Both the position numbers and the translations under genes were made by a program. This document shows positions 1 through 12,784 of a DNA stretch of 64,000 bases, piece by piece. Source of the DNA: Angiostrongylus vasorum (lineage: Eukaryota; Nematoda; Chromadorea; Rhabditida; Metastrongylidae). The DNA is taken from assembly GCA_018806985.1 (NCBI GenBank), contig JADANN010000437.1, positions 956,501 to 1,020,500 on the forward strand, written 5' to 3'. The notes under the pieces were generated by a model. That model was given only the letters and a program-made list of their open reading frames with translations, searched no databases and was not told the DNA's origin. Position 1 is the first letter of the stretch. Each line of letters starts with the position of its first letter.

Positions 1-504
1 TTGTTAGGGCTAAATACGGCCCATGTAAGAGGGGGGAAGGAAGAGGTCCGGGTAGAGCATGAATGCATAAACTCAACTTATAGCACCTTGTTCTCAAAAT
101 TTAGGCGACAAATCACCCTACTAGGTGCGCATAGGGCATAAAGATACCGCGGAGATGTTGAAGTAGTTCTAATTTAAAACATCATTGCGTAAAACTCTTG
201 AAGCGCTTGGTATAAATCCCAAAAATCCAAAAATTTGCCGCAAATAGGTGTATCTTGTTACCACGTGTGACTTCGAGGCATACCTCAGACTCATTTTTTT
301 TGACCTGAGCCAGGCGCATTCCTCAACCATGCAAGATTCTGTGGCAGCTGGACAGCGACAATAACTAAGAGGATTATGGAGGGCAAAACTGCTACTGCGT
401 TGAAAGAAGCTGTTTATTGTGCAAATAAAGTCAATGTATTAAGTTCTACCTGCTGGGATTGTGAAAGTGTTTGACTGAGTAGACTGCATGCGAAATTCAT
501 CTTT

Positions 505-645
505 CCAGGAGCTGAAAAAGGCTATACCGTCGAAACTTCAGCTATTCTGAAGAAATACTGAGATAAAAACATAGTATCCGCTCACTAAGAAAAAAATGGA
601 TTAATTACCAATGCCAAGGTTAATAGAAAGGCGGTCCTGGGATTC
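505..645 (+). mobile_element. Decayed PLE terminal-repeat relic
   Basis: A CCAGGAGCTGAAAAAGG...GTCGAAAC...TTCAGCT stretch is followed by a piece (about 610-640) matching the terminal sequence of the PLE copies at 3900 and 43100, in reverse orientation: ccaaggttaatagaaag. A weaker version is present at the matching place upstream of copy 2 (about 19215-19310), so the insertion predates the duplication. Too decayed to define ends. Confidence 0.4.
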
Positions 646-922
646 GGAACTCAGCCTAATTCGTTCGCGCGAGCGTGCAAATTGCATCCATACATCTACT
701 CCACCAAAGAGTAGTGATCAAGTTACTGGGGTGTGAACGTCATTCCTCTCTTGCATGTAACCGGTTAATGGTATCTCGAGCAAATAGAACTCCACTGTTT
801 AGCTCTCTGCAAAGAAATGGCTTTAATGTCTTTACTGGTGTTCGCACGACTCTGTGCACACTGGTAATACTAGTGTTATACAGGAAGAGATATTTAACGA
901 TTATATGAGTCATTTCGATAAG

Positions 923-3029
923 ATAAATCGCTGCGGAGGCGTTGAGTTCGTTGGTAACATCACCATCGGCACACCCGAGCAACAATTTGCTGTCGCAATT
1001 GACACCGCATCTGCCTCGCTTTGGGTTCCAGGAAGTGTTTGCGAGTGAGTGCTTTGTGATTATCTTATTTCACTTCGTTTGCAACTAAAACAATCTCGAC
1101 AAGTGGAGAAGAAATACTAGCGCCTGCCTTTGAAAATTTTACCTGCAAAAGCCATGCAGACTTTTTCTCCAAGTAATTGGTCAAAAAGGGCGCGTGCGGC
1201 GCAGTGGTCGGAAGCTTCCTGCAACACACACGTCGAATCGATCTCCGCACCCATGGTCCACTAATGCCATCCACCCTCCGGGTTCGACAAATTGTTACCA
1301 GACTTGTCTGGGAGGATAGTAGCACTGGCTCGATACATAGGAAGGCAACCACGAGTCACTGTAAAAGCCAGATATGCATCAATCACCTCCAAGCGATGCT
1401 TCATGGAGTAGAATGCATGGCGCATCCCTCACGGGTTGATCAACGCCGACAGCTTTATCCTTTTTTAAGTAGTCAAAAAGACAGCCAACGAAGTCAAGTG
1501 TTTTTTGCAGCATGGTTAAGAAGGAAGTTACTTCAAAAAAGGTGCCTATGTCGGCGTACGTATTTTTAGAACAAACGCTAATGTGAATATTACGTTTTTC
1601 TTTGTTTCTAGTGAAAACTAGGAGTTTAAGATATTTCGGCATTGCAGGTGAGGGATGTAAAGAAATGGTTGATATGTAAAAGTGAAAAAATCCTTTTAGT
1701 GAGTCGTGCCGTAGCAAGCGTAGATTTAACCCAGCCATATCGAGCACCTTTACCAACAGGAACGGGACATGGACACTCGAATATGAAGTAGGAGAGGCGT
1801 TTGGAGTCTTCGGAACGGATACCATAAAGGCGAGTAACATGGTGTTACTATAACGAGATACTTATTGCTTAATCTGTACTGCATTTTTAGTTTGGCGGCT
1901 TAAATGAACAACAACTTTCGGTTCCCAACACTACCATTGGTCTGGCCCAACATGTGTCACCGGAATTGGAAGCAGTTAGTGAATTCGAAAGAAGTCCAGA
2001 AATAATATTCTTTCAAGCAACATTTTCCAGAAATAGTAGCGTTTTTTTTTGCTACAGGAGTCTATCGACGGAGTTCTTGGTCTCGCGTTCACTGTTCTCT
2101 CTGGTGGAAACATCGTGCCGCCGCTCATTAATGCGATTAACCAAAGTGGGACATGACCAGTACACAACATTGCGTAAATGTTTTGAGTGATGTCCACTAA
2201 ATGAGATATTTTGAGGCTTACTTGATGAGCCATTGTTCACTGTTTGGATGCAACACCGAGGAAAAACCCGTCACGACATCATCAGGCCTAGTCACTTACG
2301 GCGCACTTGACAACACAAACTGCGGACCCGTCGTCTCTTATGAGCCACTGACATCTGAAACTTTCTACAATTTTAAGGATTGTTGTCTACACATTGATAT
2401 ATTTAGAACTAGAATTTTGTGTCGTAGAAATGAAAATTTTCAGATGTCTGCTATTGGAATTGGAAATTACACGCATACGAAGAACTACGAAGCAACAACC
2501 GACACCGGTTCACCGTTTATGGGGGGGGACCAAAGACTGTCATTGACCAACTCGCTAATGCTGGCGGAGCCAATGTATAATCCTTGCTGCTTTTAGGTTT
2601 ATTCCAAAGTTCCGATATCTTTTTTCTATTTTAGTACAACGCTACGGAGGGTTTATACTTGGTAGAATGCAATGCCACAATATCCACTCTTGACGTTACA
2701 ATCGGAGTAAACAAGTATCCTATTGATTCCGTTAACTACGTTAATAAGGTGAATTCACCTGTTTTCATTTGCTTACAGATCCAATTTGATCGATGGTTCT
2801 TCAATATTGGTTTCTTACTTTTGAGAAAATGATCCCTTTAATTTTTTCCATCCTCTCTGTAAAAGATTTTGAAATTTAGATAAGAGAGAATATATGCTAT
2901 TTCGCCTTCTTTTCGTATGAGTCTGGCGGCTTCAGACCAGATTGGATACTTGGCACTCCGTTCATTCGCCAATTCTGCAACATCTTTGACATCGGACAAA
3001 AGCGCATGGGATTTGCACCGTCGCTTTAA
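923..3029 (+). pseudogene. Pepsin-like aspartic protease, copy 1 (broken, 5' truncated by window)
   Basis: Family A1 aspartic protease. Exons by homology to gene A are about 923-1044, 1700-1829, 1891-1974, 2058-2145, 2216-2377, 2444-2574, 2635-2748 and 2880-3029. They give [51 protein letters not shown], the second active site and DWILGTPFIRQFCNIFDIG, ending in TAA. The two 5' exons (signal peptide, propeptide) are not seen and would lie left of the window. Defects: the first active site reads DTA instead of DTG. There is a +1 shift after GKT/GKP near 2263, and a +2 shift in a run of eight G at 2521-2528 just after the second DTG. The donor after 1829 is GC rather than GT, and the donor after 2377 reads GA. 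The last two exons are clean. Probably a pseudogene; the homopolymer shifts could be sequence errors, but DTA could not easily be. Confidence 0.85.
1189..1466 (+). mobile_element. SINE-1 copy in intron of protease copy 1
   Basis: tRNA-like head with an A-box-like gcggcgcagtgg and a B-box-like cgtcgaatcgatctc, then the shared core (ccaccctccgggttcgac, gttaccagacttgtctggga) and the 3' end ctttatcctttttt. It is flanked by an exact 9-bp direct repeat GTCAAAAAG (1180-1188 and 1472-1480), consistent with LINE-driven retroposition. The matching intron of copy 2 has no SINE, so it inserted after the duplication. Confidence 0.85.
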
Positions 3030-3876
3030 TAAACTTCGCCAATAACTAATAAGCACACCATTTACACCCACCTAATGTGATGCTTACCTTAATTCGTAGG
3101 CTATACAGGTGTACAAAAGATAGCGTTAGTTAATTGAAAAATAAATATTTGGACACCATTTTTTACCCTAAGACATCTACAGTGAACCTTACAATTTTGA
3201 AAATCAGTGTTGCAAGATTGTAAGAATTTAGGATTCAGAAGACATTGTGTTATGACGATCCGGGCAAGTATAGACTACTTATTGGGTCTCATCCACTCTG
3301 TACTTTATTGTCAACAGTAAGAACTACACCTGATAAAACATTAATGATCAGAAAGCTTCTGCTCTCTGCAGCTGCCCATCTTCACTTTTCTTGGAAAAGT
3401 TGGAAAAATGCTTCAACTGGTAGAAGATTTCATGGCACGAAGGCATGCCACCACTCAGCACAGACATAAATCATTATTATACATTCTGGTTTATCTGGTG
3501 CTCCAGGACAAATGCATCTCAAAATGAGAGGTGGGCAGATTAAGTTGTCAACCAGCGCTTCGCCGAGAACGTTTTTTCTTTAATGTATCTTGATTGTAAC
3601 GTCATTTCTAACGAAAGTTATGCGGCTAAAAATGATTGGATTCAAGGATAATTCGAGAAAGAAAAGCGTGCTTTGATAAAGGTTCGGTACGATTTGGTAA
3701 AGGATTTAAGCTGTACTTACGTGTACCCGCGCAATCGATTAGTTGCCCAAGGTATTCGTACTGCTGACGTTGGTGCTACTAAGGAGTAAAGTACTGCTTG
3801 GAAAGTTCTCGCATTACTATAGGACCTCAGAACTACTTGAAAAAGTGATGATTCATTGACTTAGTAGGAGTCCAAC
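3030..3876. other. Flank of protease copy 1, no gene seen
   Basis: 3070-3480 matches the 3' flank of copy 2 and belongs to the duplicated block. 3480-3876 is AT-rich unique-looking DNA in which I see no exon, RNA gene or named repeat. Confidence 0.5.
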
Positions 3877-3991
3877 TACATTGGTCATAACTCCCACGAC
3901 CGACTATCTATTAACCTCGGCATTGGTCAAATAACTCTTCGTATTCTTGTTGAGCAAACGCGAGGTGTTATTTTATTCCTTATTCACGAAC

Positions 3992-4030
3992 AAGCTGACG
4001 TTTCGGCGGATTTCGCCTTCCTCAGAGCCT
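3992..4030 (-). ncRNA. Hammerhead-like ribozyme motif, left arm
   Basis: Minus strand: helix I strand AGGCT, then CTGAGGA, A, GGCG-loop-CGCC, GAAAC, GTC, then AGCTT, which can pair with AGGCT. The order fits a hammerhead core. Helix III is minimal (A-U plus C-G with no loop) and there is one extra A before helix II, so activity is uncertain. Confidence 0.45.
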
Positions 4031-4435
4031 AGAAAGGTCAAGTTGACAGCAATCTACTCCGCCAAACACTTCCATAACGAAACAGAGAAAACGCTGAACC
4101 AAGATTTCAATCACATTGAACACAGCTTTGCACACTCACCGCTTTCTATGAGTCTTCCACTGAATATGTCACGTGGAGGCCAACCGCACTGTTCATATTG
4201 AAGCGTAATGTGTCCATCCCATCAAAATAACACGCTTATCAACTGCCCAATATCACGCGTAATAATGAGGCATTCTTCCCTGCGGTTCATTTTCGGATTT
4301 CTGGAATTAATCCAGAACGCCTCGAGAGTTTTGCGCGTTTGTGTTCTCGATTCCTGCGCGAGGATCGTGACACGTACTTCAAAGTCCTCCCCGCTATGTC
4401 TCTGGGTCCTATGCGTGCCTAGTGGGGTATTTGGT

Positions 4436-4640
4436 TTACGTTTGCCGACTAGGTGTTCTTTTATGCGGACACAGAGGGGGTCTGCCCGTTTCGCCCATGT
4501 ATTCGTATCCGCACGCCTTACAGGAGATCAGATAAACTATACCCGAGCTCATGCAATCACCGTCTCTACCATTAGGGCAAACTATGCAATTTTGCGTTGC
4601 ACATAAACGGTCATACCTCATAGAAAGCGGTGAGTGTGCA
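4436..4640 (-). pseudogene. GIY-YIG endonuclease fragment of a PLE
   Basis: The minus-strand reading contains a Cys-rich lead (CATQNCIVCPNGRDGDCM), GIVYLISCKACGYEYMGETG and then GRPPL. This matches the GIY-YIG fold signature (here I-VYLI...Y-MGETGR) of PLE endonucleases, with the C..C pair typical of them. The frame runs out of the inverted arm into this domain and stops shortly after KRTPSRQT. No RT lies next to it. Confidence 0.65.
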
Positions 4641-4738
4641 AAGCTGTGTTCATTGTGATTGAAATCTTGGTTCAGCGTTTTCTCTGTTTGGTTATGGAGG
4701 TGTTTGGCCGAATAGATTGCTGTCAACTTGACCTTTCC

Positions 4739-4777
4739 AGGCTCTGAGGAAGGCGAAATCCGCCGAAACGTCAGCTT
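4739..4777 (+). ncRNA. Hammerhead-like ribozyme motif, right arm
   Basis: Plus-strand copy of the motif at 3992-4030: AGGCT / CTGAGGA / GGCG-aaatc-CGCC / GAAAC / GTC / AGCTT. AATAAA follows within about 15 nt. The sequence is identical in core to the left arm. Confidence 0.45.
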
Positions 4778-4848
4778 GTTCGTGAATAAAGAATAAAATA
4801 ACACCTCGCGTTTGCTCAACAAGAATACGAAGAATTACATTGGTCATA

Positions 4849-5159
4849 GTTTTGTCGCACAACCCACTCAACTTCTGCAACGTTACTCATACAAGATGAG
4901 GTTGGGCGCTGTGATTGTGTAGAAGAATAACTTCTTTATCCGAAAACCGAAACACTATTACAGTTATTTTTTAATAAAATTTGGCTCTAAAAAAATGTTT
5001 GAGATGCGGCTTAATTTCTTTTGAAGCAGTATAGAAGAATCTAGGGTTTTTTTGCATAAAAACAGGGACATTTTTCGTTCCCCAGGTCATTTCCGGACGA
5101 CAAACGGTGGTTGAATCTATCTTTCTCACAAATCAAGCTTTCGAAAGCACACACGGTAT
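4849..5159. other. No feature seen
   Basis: AT-rich spacer between the PLE and the RTE relic. I see no exon, repeat match or structured RNA. Confidence 0.4.
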
Positions 5160-6030
5160 TCTGCCTCCTTCGCTCTAGTGTCTTCTATCTAATTCGTCTT
5201 TCATGTTGTTCTCCGTGTTCGTTGAACGTCGAAGGTGCATGTGCCAGGTGGTCTCTGCAATCAGGGAACCATTCAGTTCGATTTTCTCGCCTGCTCACCA
5301 TGGATTCTTCTTTAACTAGCTTTTCGTCATGCTTATACGCGTTCCAAACTTTTTCACCGCTTCGTTGAGCTATTTTGCATCGTCTCTACTACGTTGGTGC
5401 TCTCTGAAAGGATGACGACATCGAAGCCTTAATGAAGATTTAATAGGAATTTTCTATTAATACGTGTGCCCTTCTCTTCTCATTTGAGTGACTTCACTGC
5501 AGTGCGGCAGTAAACAGCTTTGGAGATTTTGTGTGACCTTGTGGAACGGCTTTCTCTATGGTTAGGTAAGCTGTGGGTCAAAAAGTTGCAGTTTTGGGCT
5601 GCAGTTCCGATAAAAGTAAACTAATGTTTGTATATAGGACAGATCCAGTCCTTAGTCGATAGGCACTGATGGGACTGCAAGGTCCATTCGCGTCTCCCAC
5701 CTTGGAGAGGATGGGCGAGCGCGACGTACTCCACTGGTCAGGGTTTTTCTCGTATTGAAGATAAGGTGTCATATGGGGTGGGAGAAGTAGATGAAGTTTG
5801 TGGTCTGCAGCTCGAAATAACTCGGCGGGCGGTGATGTTGTAGGGCCCTCGAGCTGTTTTCCTGATCGTGCTTTCGATCTCAAGGGTCGTTTTTCTCCAG
5901 CAGGGATTACGGTGTCCGAGAAGGGAAACCTGGAAGGGAAAAAGGTTGCTGTAGAACCTGTGCAATGAGCCGCCACTACTTTCCCGGATCGCCGCAACAT
6001 GGTGGGGTCGTGTAAACAGAAATCCCATGA
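5160..6030 (-). mobile_element. RTE-1 LINE relic (RT region, internally deleted)
   Basis: The minus strand matches the long RTE-1 copy at 37.5-40.6 kb, from its YLGR / N-M-EN-like 3' region (ctctgcaatcagg near 5250) to the stretch before RT (tccagcagggatta near 5895). About 300 bp of the RT core, homologous to roughly 38560-38850, is missing near 5660-5700. The long minus-strand open frame 5578-6207 (209 codons) includes RT-like RAADHKLHLLLPPHM and YNTN/Y.NISLLL pieces, but it is a fused remnant and not a gene. Confidence 0.7.
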
Positions 6031-6586
6031 ATTGATTGGTAAAATTTTCAGATCTATTTGATACGTGGTTAGGGTTTCTAATTCGTTAACCAAGCAGTAA
6101 TCATGAAAGGAGATATCAGCACATCCTGCGTTCACTTCGTTTCTTTTGCAACCGCCATCTCTGATGGTCGCTTGTGGGTTGGGTTGTTGTTTGAGGATTT
6201 TGGACATTGGTTAAGATTGAAATACGTGCTGTTAGAAATAAATTTTGGCAAATTTCCAAGAGCCAGTGATTAGCTGTTAGAAATCAGTGCTAAGAAAGAA
6301 ACAAAGGCGAACACCGCTCCAAAAAATAATACGTTATGTGAACTGAAAAGGATGAAGGTTGAATTAAAGCAAAGCGTTAAGCTTTGAGAGGTGCAAAAGG
6401 CACTGCTGTCCCTATAGCCGTCATTCTCTTGGTACGTGTGTCTTTATAGATGTGTTTACTAGTTTGAGCTCCATCAATAAATCTCTTCAACGCGCTATTT
6501 TTTTTCACAAGTAGTGAACCTATGGATAAACAGAAGCATTACATTATGAGTATTTGTATATGGTGAGCTCTTTATTCCGTGAATAT
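6031..6586. other. 3' flank of gene A, nothing recognised
   Basis: AT-rich intergenic DNA downstream of the gene A stop codon. No AATAAA stands out close to the stop on the minus strand, and I see no other gene. Confidence 0.4.
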
Positions 6587-8761
<2,175 letters not shown>

Positions 8762-8785
8762 CCTTAGAAATAAAGTTTGCGGTTA
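8762..8785 (-). promoter_or_regulatory. Candidate spliced-leader acceptor just before gene A start
   Basis: On the minus strand tttatttctaag sits one base before the ATG. Copy 2 has tttcatttcttag at the same place before its ATG (17733). This suggests trans-splicing directly upstream of the start codon, as is common in nematodes. In copy B the AG is AC. An RNA 5' end would decide. Confidence 0.5.
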
Positions 8786-10169
8786 TCTAAAACTACCTTT
8801 CTTCTTAAAACTTTCACGGTATATCACGAATATTGAGTACATCTCTTTTATATCTATAAATAATAAAAAGAATTTAATTTGGGAAAAATAAAGGAGTGTA
8901 ATTTGTAAAGAACTGGAGAGAACGAGTGAGAGTGAAGAGATGACCTAGCCACTGGTTGAAACCATATCACTGCCTTACTTTATACGAGCTCATTTGATAT
9001 AGAGCATTGAGTCACACTGTGTTCTCGCAGCAGAAGATTACCCCCCTGATTAGAAAGCATTTCGCAACGAATTCCAATACGAAGTTTCCAGTAAAACATT
9101 GCCTCGGAAAACTGAATAGCAAACATCGGGTGTCGCTGTGGGAGTGACACCGTTCCTCGCGACCCAGTGTTGTCCCAACCTTGTTTCGAGCCCACCTTGT
9201 CTCTCATCCCTTTAGGATCGAGGAATTTACTCTAATCCATGTGCGAACGCTGTAACACGACTACCCTAGTGCTTCAAGGAGAACCGATTCGACTGGTGTT
9301 TAACGACGTTTATAAAAAAAGATGAGAATTCTCAAGCAAGAACCAACGCAGTACGCAAAAAGTTCGAAGACCCTCGTGGATGGTGAAGTGTAGAGACGAA
9401 TCGAGTGCAAGGATTGGTGAGATTGGCACAGTAAATGTAAGGAAGAGCCATGTTAAGTAAATGAAAATAAAATAGCAAATGATTGCACGAAAATAGTGTG
9501 GCAGTTTGAGATGGCAACTGAATAGTGCAAAATCTCCGACTGACCAAATTAAACCATTTCGCTTAGGTTTCATAAATATCTAATAAATCCATAATGAATG
9601 AAAAAACAACACCGACAAACTGAAAAACAACAATGAGTAGGAAAAGTTCGCCTTCGTGAAAAGTCCTCTTGTCCATCGATTGTCCTTGAGACCCAACACA
9701 CATGCTTTTCTCACCTGATTTTCAACATATTGGAGTTATCGTGTCTTCCAGTATAACCATAGAATTCTTAGCGTTAATTGTGTGAGGTCTTTTTCATATT
9801 TTTTCCGAACCCTGCTGTTGATTGCGGAAAGAACGAGAGATTCATCCATCCATGAAGCTGGTAGTGTTTCTATACAGGTCCGGCACGGGTTGATGATATT
9901 TCCCCTTCTCTGTTTACCAATTTCACTTCTAAATTTGAACGGAGGTGATTTTGTCGTGATTAAAGTATCAATTCTTTATGAAAACCATAAGAGTCTACTG
10001 CTGCAAACTAAGCCCTACCAAATACTCTTGTGAATTCTGTCTTAATCCAACGAAATAGTTTTCTTCTCAAACAACCAACACTCTTGATTGTAGATGGTAA
10101 CCGCTCGAAGGCGCGATTATAAAACTGATCACGAAAATCGGTTTCCTATTCAGTTTTGAAATTCATGAT
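8786..10169. other. Upstream of gene A, no gene recognised
   Basis: AT-rich sequence with short random open frames only. I found no convincing exon, tRNA-like box or repeat match. The gene A promoter should be at the left end but has no visible signature. Confidence 0.4.
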
Positions 10170-10733
10170 TACTCAGCGCTAACGATTTACAACAAAAGTT
10201 GGAAAAGTGTCTTTTTTCTACGGAAGTAGTTTACCCATTGACAAATGCACACTTTGAGAATGCATAACCTTTCTATGTACTAAAGACGCATTCGTACTAA
10301 TTGCGCTTTCGTCTTTTAGTGGCAAAAGTGCCTACTATATGCAATCTTTAATTTGTAGGTGCATTTGACCTATCGTTGAACTATAGCAAAGGAAACAAAT
10401 AGTCTGAAGAAGATTCCGTTCGAAAAGCCATCGACTGATAATAACAAGTCTAGCAGCAGCTCTGTGCGGCCAAATAAACCAGCAAAAAAACGTGCACATC
10501 GAAACCAATACGTGTGGCCCGTAGAGTCCGCCTGGGCAAGCGCTGCTAGTCAGTCTGTATCTGGACTTACAAAAGAAAGGCAAAAAGTTTATTTGAAAAG
10601 GGGGTCAAAGTCCAGATAACCGAAATGACACCATTACTTCCACACTTGTGGAGAGATACAAGGTAAAAAATAAGCATTTCATTTCATCAATATTTGTAAG
10701 TAGTATACTCCTTACTGAGTGATCATTTCACTT

Positions 10734-12301
10734 TTAATGTGACAGTGGAAATCCCATGCAGTTTTGCCCAGAGTCAAGGATATTACAGGAGTGAGGGATG
10801 AACGGATTGCCGAGAATCCTATCCGGTCGGATGACAATGGACTTGTATGGAAACACCGCGAAATAACAGACGTAACGCTATGTCTAAATTTTAAAACTTT
10901 GGACATCTGGAATAGGAAAACTAGAATATCAATTATTCCAAAAAATTGCAGCAAAGTTGGAGAGTTATTGCAGTGAATCAGAAGACAAATGGAAAGTAGT
11001 AAAACATGCATTCCTAACGTAGTTAATTTAGTCTATGGGGTACATTTTTATCGCGATTGTAATGTCATGAGTGAGTGAGTGACACAGCATTATATTCTAT
11101 CGGCTATACATCCTCGGTGGCGTCGTACTAATCTAAAAGAAACCATTATATTTTGGTAGCACACATGAAACCCTAAAGATGTATAGGAGAGCGCCCGCAG
11201 CCCCTAGTGCGCTGGCCGATGACAGCGTTTGGTTCGCCGATGAGCGAGGTAACGGTGTCGGATGCTACTTCGGGGACCTTCGTGTGTGTATAATATTTCA
11301 TTGGCGGATATCTAGTAACTTTTATTTCGTAGAAAACGAAGACTTTTTGTATATATATGTGTAGAGCGCGCGTAGCCCAGTTGTAGGAGGCGCCCTTCAT
11401 TACACATGGGATCGCTCACCGCGCCCAAGGCTCACCAAGCCTTCCATCTCTCCGGGGTCGGCAAATCGATACACAGACTTGCCTGGGAGGATAGCATCAC
11501 TGATTCGATACATCGGTAGGTCTCCGCGAGTCATTGTAAAGGCTAGGTATACATTCAATAACCTCAAACGATGCTTAGTGAAGTCTAATGCATGGCGCAC
11601 CGCTCAGGGATTGATCAACGCCGAAAGCTTTGTCGTTTATCCTTTATAGCTTTGTGTGGACAACCAACCCTAAATTAATAATAAGCTGCAAATGTCACAG
11701 TCTCATAGAAGATGACTGGTCCACAGTTTGTGGGTGCCAAGGCACCGTAAGTGATCAGGCCAGATAGTGCTGCAACGGTCTTTGCACGGTGTTTCATCCA
11801 AACAGTGAAGAGTGGGTTATCAAGTAAATATTAAAGTATTGCTGTAGTGAAGAACATCATCAAAATGCCTAAAATTTTTTTTAGTGCTACTGGCACATTT
11901 TGATTAATAGCATTGAACAGCGGTGACACAGGTTCACCAACAACAGTGGAAACGAGACGAACAACGCCATCGATGGGATCCTGGCATTAAAAAAGCACTA
12001 TTATTCCTAAAAAATAAAACGGCTTTTTCGATTTTACCAACTTCTTCCAATATATGTTTTGCATGGCCAAAGTTAGCGTTCGGAACCGCAACTTGTTGCT
12101 CGTCTAATTCACCAAACTGAAAAAGAATTAGTTGCCCTATCGTAAAGAATATTACGGCATTCCAATACTGTACCATCAACCTTCATAACATCAGTTCCAA
12201 AAAACTCCGTTTTCCTCTCACGTCTGGTACTTTATGGTCCAAGTCTTGTTACTTTCCACGAAGACCCTAGTGAAATTCATACTTCTCATTGCACGACTCA
12301 T
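10734..12301 (-). pseudogene. Pepsin-like aspartic protease, copy C (decayed, lacks 5' exons)
   Basis: Exon remnants on the minus strand: 12301-12181, 12116-12042, 11980-11897, 11829-11669, 11311-11187, 11127-11014, 10883-10734. Recognisable pieces are FGELDEQQVAVPN, DPIDGVVRL, NPLFTVWMKHR, GLITYGALAPTNCGP, THTKV and GNPFIPHSCNI. The second active site is DTV instead of DTG, DGILGLAF is degraded, stops interrupt the YDATED exon and the start of the last exon, and the acceptor AGs before 12301 and 11829 are mutated (AT). No exon with the first active site, propeptide or signal peptide is found upstream. Clearly non-functional. Confidence 0.9.
11365..11648 (+). mobile_element. SINE-1 copy inside protease pseudogene C
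   Basis: Complete copy: gcgcgcgtagcccagttg head, gggatcgctcaccg B-box-like region, catctctccggggtcgg core, cagggattgatcaacgcc, ending tcgtttatccttt. It lies in the intron between the two exons at 11311 and 11669 and is absent from copy B. Confidence 0.85.
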
Positions 12302-12317
12302 TGCATCATTTCTTGAT

Positions 12318-12575
12318 ACGACCACAATGATGGTGAGACATTTGGAAAACTCCGAATAGCAGGTTTGTGAGGTGGGGAACGGACGCGTCATTATCCTTTC
12401 CGGAGGGCTGACGCGTTGTCCACCACACCTTGCAGATGCTTCGTTTCGCTTGTCTCTCGGCTAGTTTTTTCTATATCGCAGTGCCATCAGCAGTTACCCG
12501 TCAATGAGATTAATCTGGGGAGTACAAATCGCCAATGAACCTAACTAAGCTGAGGTCGTAGTCAAAATCACAATG
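12318..12575 (+). mobile_element. Repeat-B copy
   Basis: Dispersed repeat of about 240-260 bp, also at 13173, 27745, 55085 and 58200. Diagnostic parts are aggtggggaacgga, the tctctcggctag tract, gtgccatcagcagttaccc and gtcaatgagatt. Copy B has its own Repeat-B at the same place relative to its exon (27745), so this insertion is older than the B/C duplication. A truncated second piece is at 12600-12705 (gggtattatgtaaaatac...). Confidence 0.75.
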
Positions 12576-12784
12576 TTAACTTTTTTATTTATCGCATTGG
12601 GTTTTTCCGTTACAGGGTATTATGTAAAATACAACCTCGATGATGATAAGATATTTACAAAAGTCCGTATGGCTTGTGTCTGCCACTGCGATCGAACACC
12701 GTAATGTCTAACCATAGGATTCGGAACACGAGTTTGTTTTTTCATGTTCCAGTAACTTAGCAGCTATAAATGTTGATCATTCGG

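Larger units (their letters stand above)
120..3480. repeat. Segmental duplication, unit 1 (partner 18840-23480)
   Basis: The sequence before, inside and after protease copy 1 is recognisable again around copy 2 in the same orientation. The partner is 18840-21430, then 21890-22045 and 23390-23480. Divergence is uneven: the 3' part (about 2585-3020 versus 20885-21340) is nearly identical even in introns, while the 5' exons and upstream DNA differ much more. Unit 1 carries its own SINE-1 in an intron. Unit 2 has a different SINE-1 downstream and a roughly 1.3 kb insertion. Confidence 0.8.
3890..4835. mobile_element. Foldback Penelope-like element with 13-bp target duplication
   Basis: An element bounded by a 13-bp direct repeat TACATTGGTCATA (3877-3889 and 4836-4848). 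Its arms (about 3936-4152 and 4618-4832) are inverted copies of one another over roughly 215 bp with few differences; both read through the same peptide frame in opposite directions. Between them, on the minus strand, is a GIY-YIG endonuclease remnant. The left side has an extra 45 bp (cacgaccgactatctatt...) also present at the 43.1 kb PLE. Inverted or partial-tandem terminal repeats of this kind are known for Penelope-like elements. The element is non-autonomous because RT is missing. Confidence 0.75.
10170..12312. repeat. Segmental duplication, unit C (partner 25470-27690)
   Basis: The 3' flank plus exons of protease copy C align with those of copy B in the same orientation. Shared flank words include acccattga.aa (10230/25530), gacctatcgttgaact (10368/25670) and gagagatacaaggtaa (about 10651/26302). 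A SINE-1 interrupts the B unit (26055-26292) but not the C unit, and another SINE-1 interrupts the C unit (11365-11648) but not the B unit. Confidence 0.85.

Noticed and set aside
1379..1840. 153-codon minus-strand open frame
   Set aside because: Antisense to a SINE-1 and to an exon of protease copy 1; no motif of its own.
5578..6207. 209-codon minus-strand open frame as a gene
   Set aside because: Most of it is the RTE-1 RT region with a deletion; the N-terminal part has no homology and no start context.
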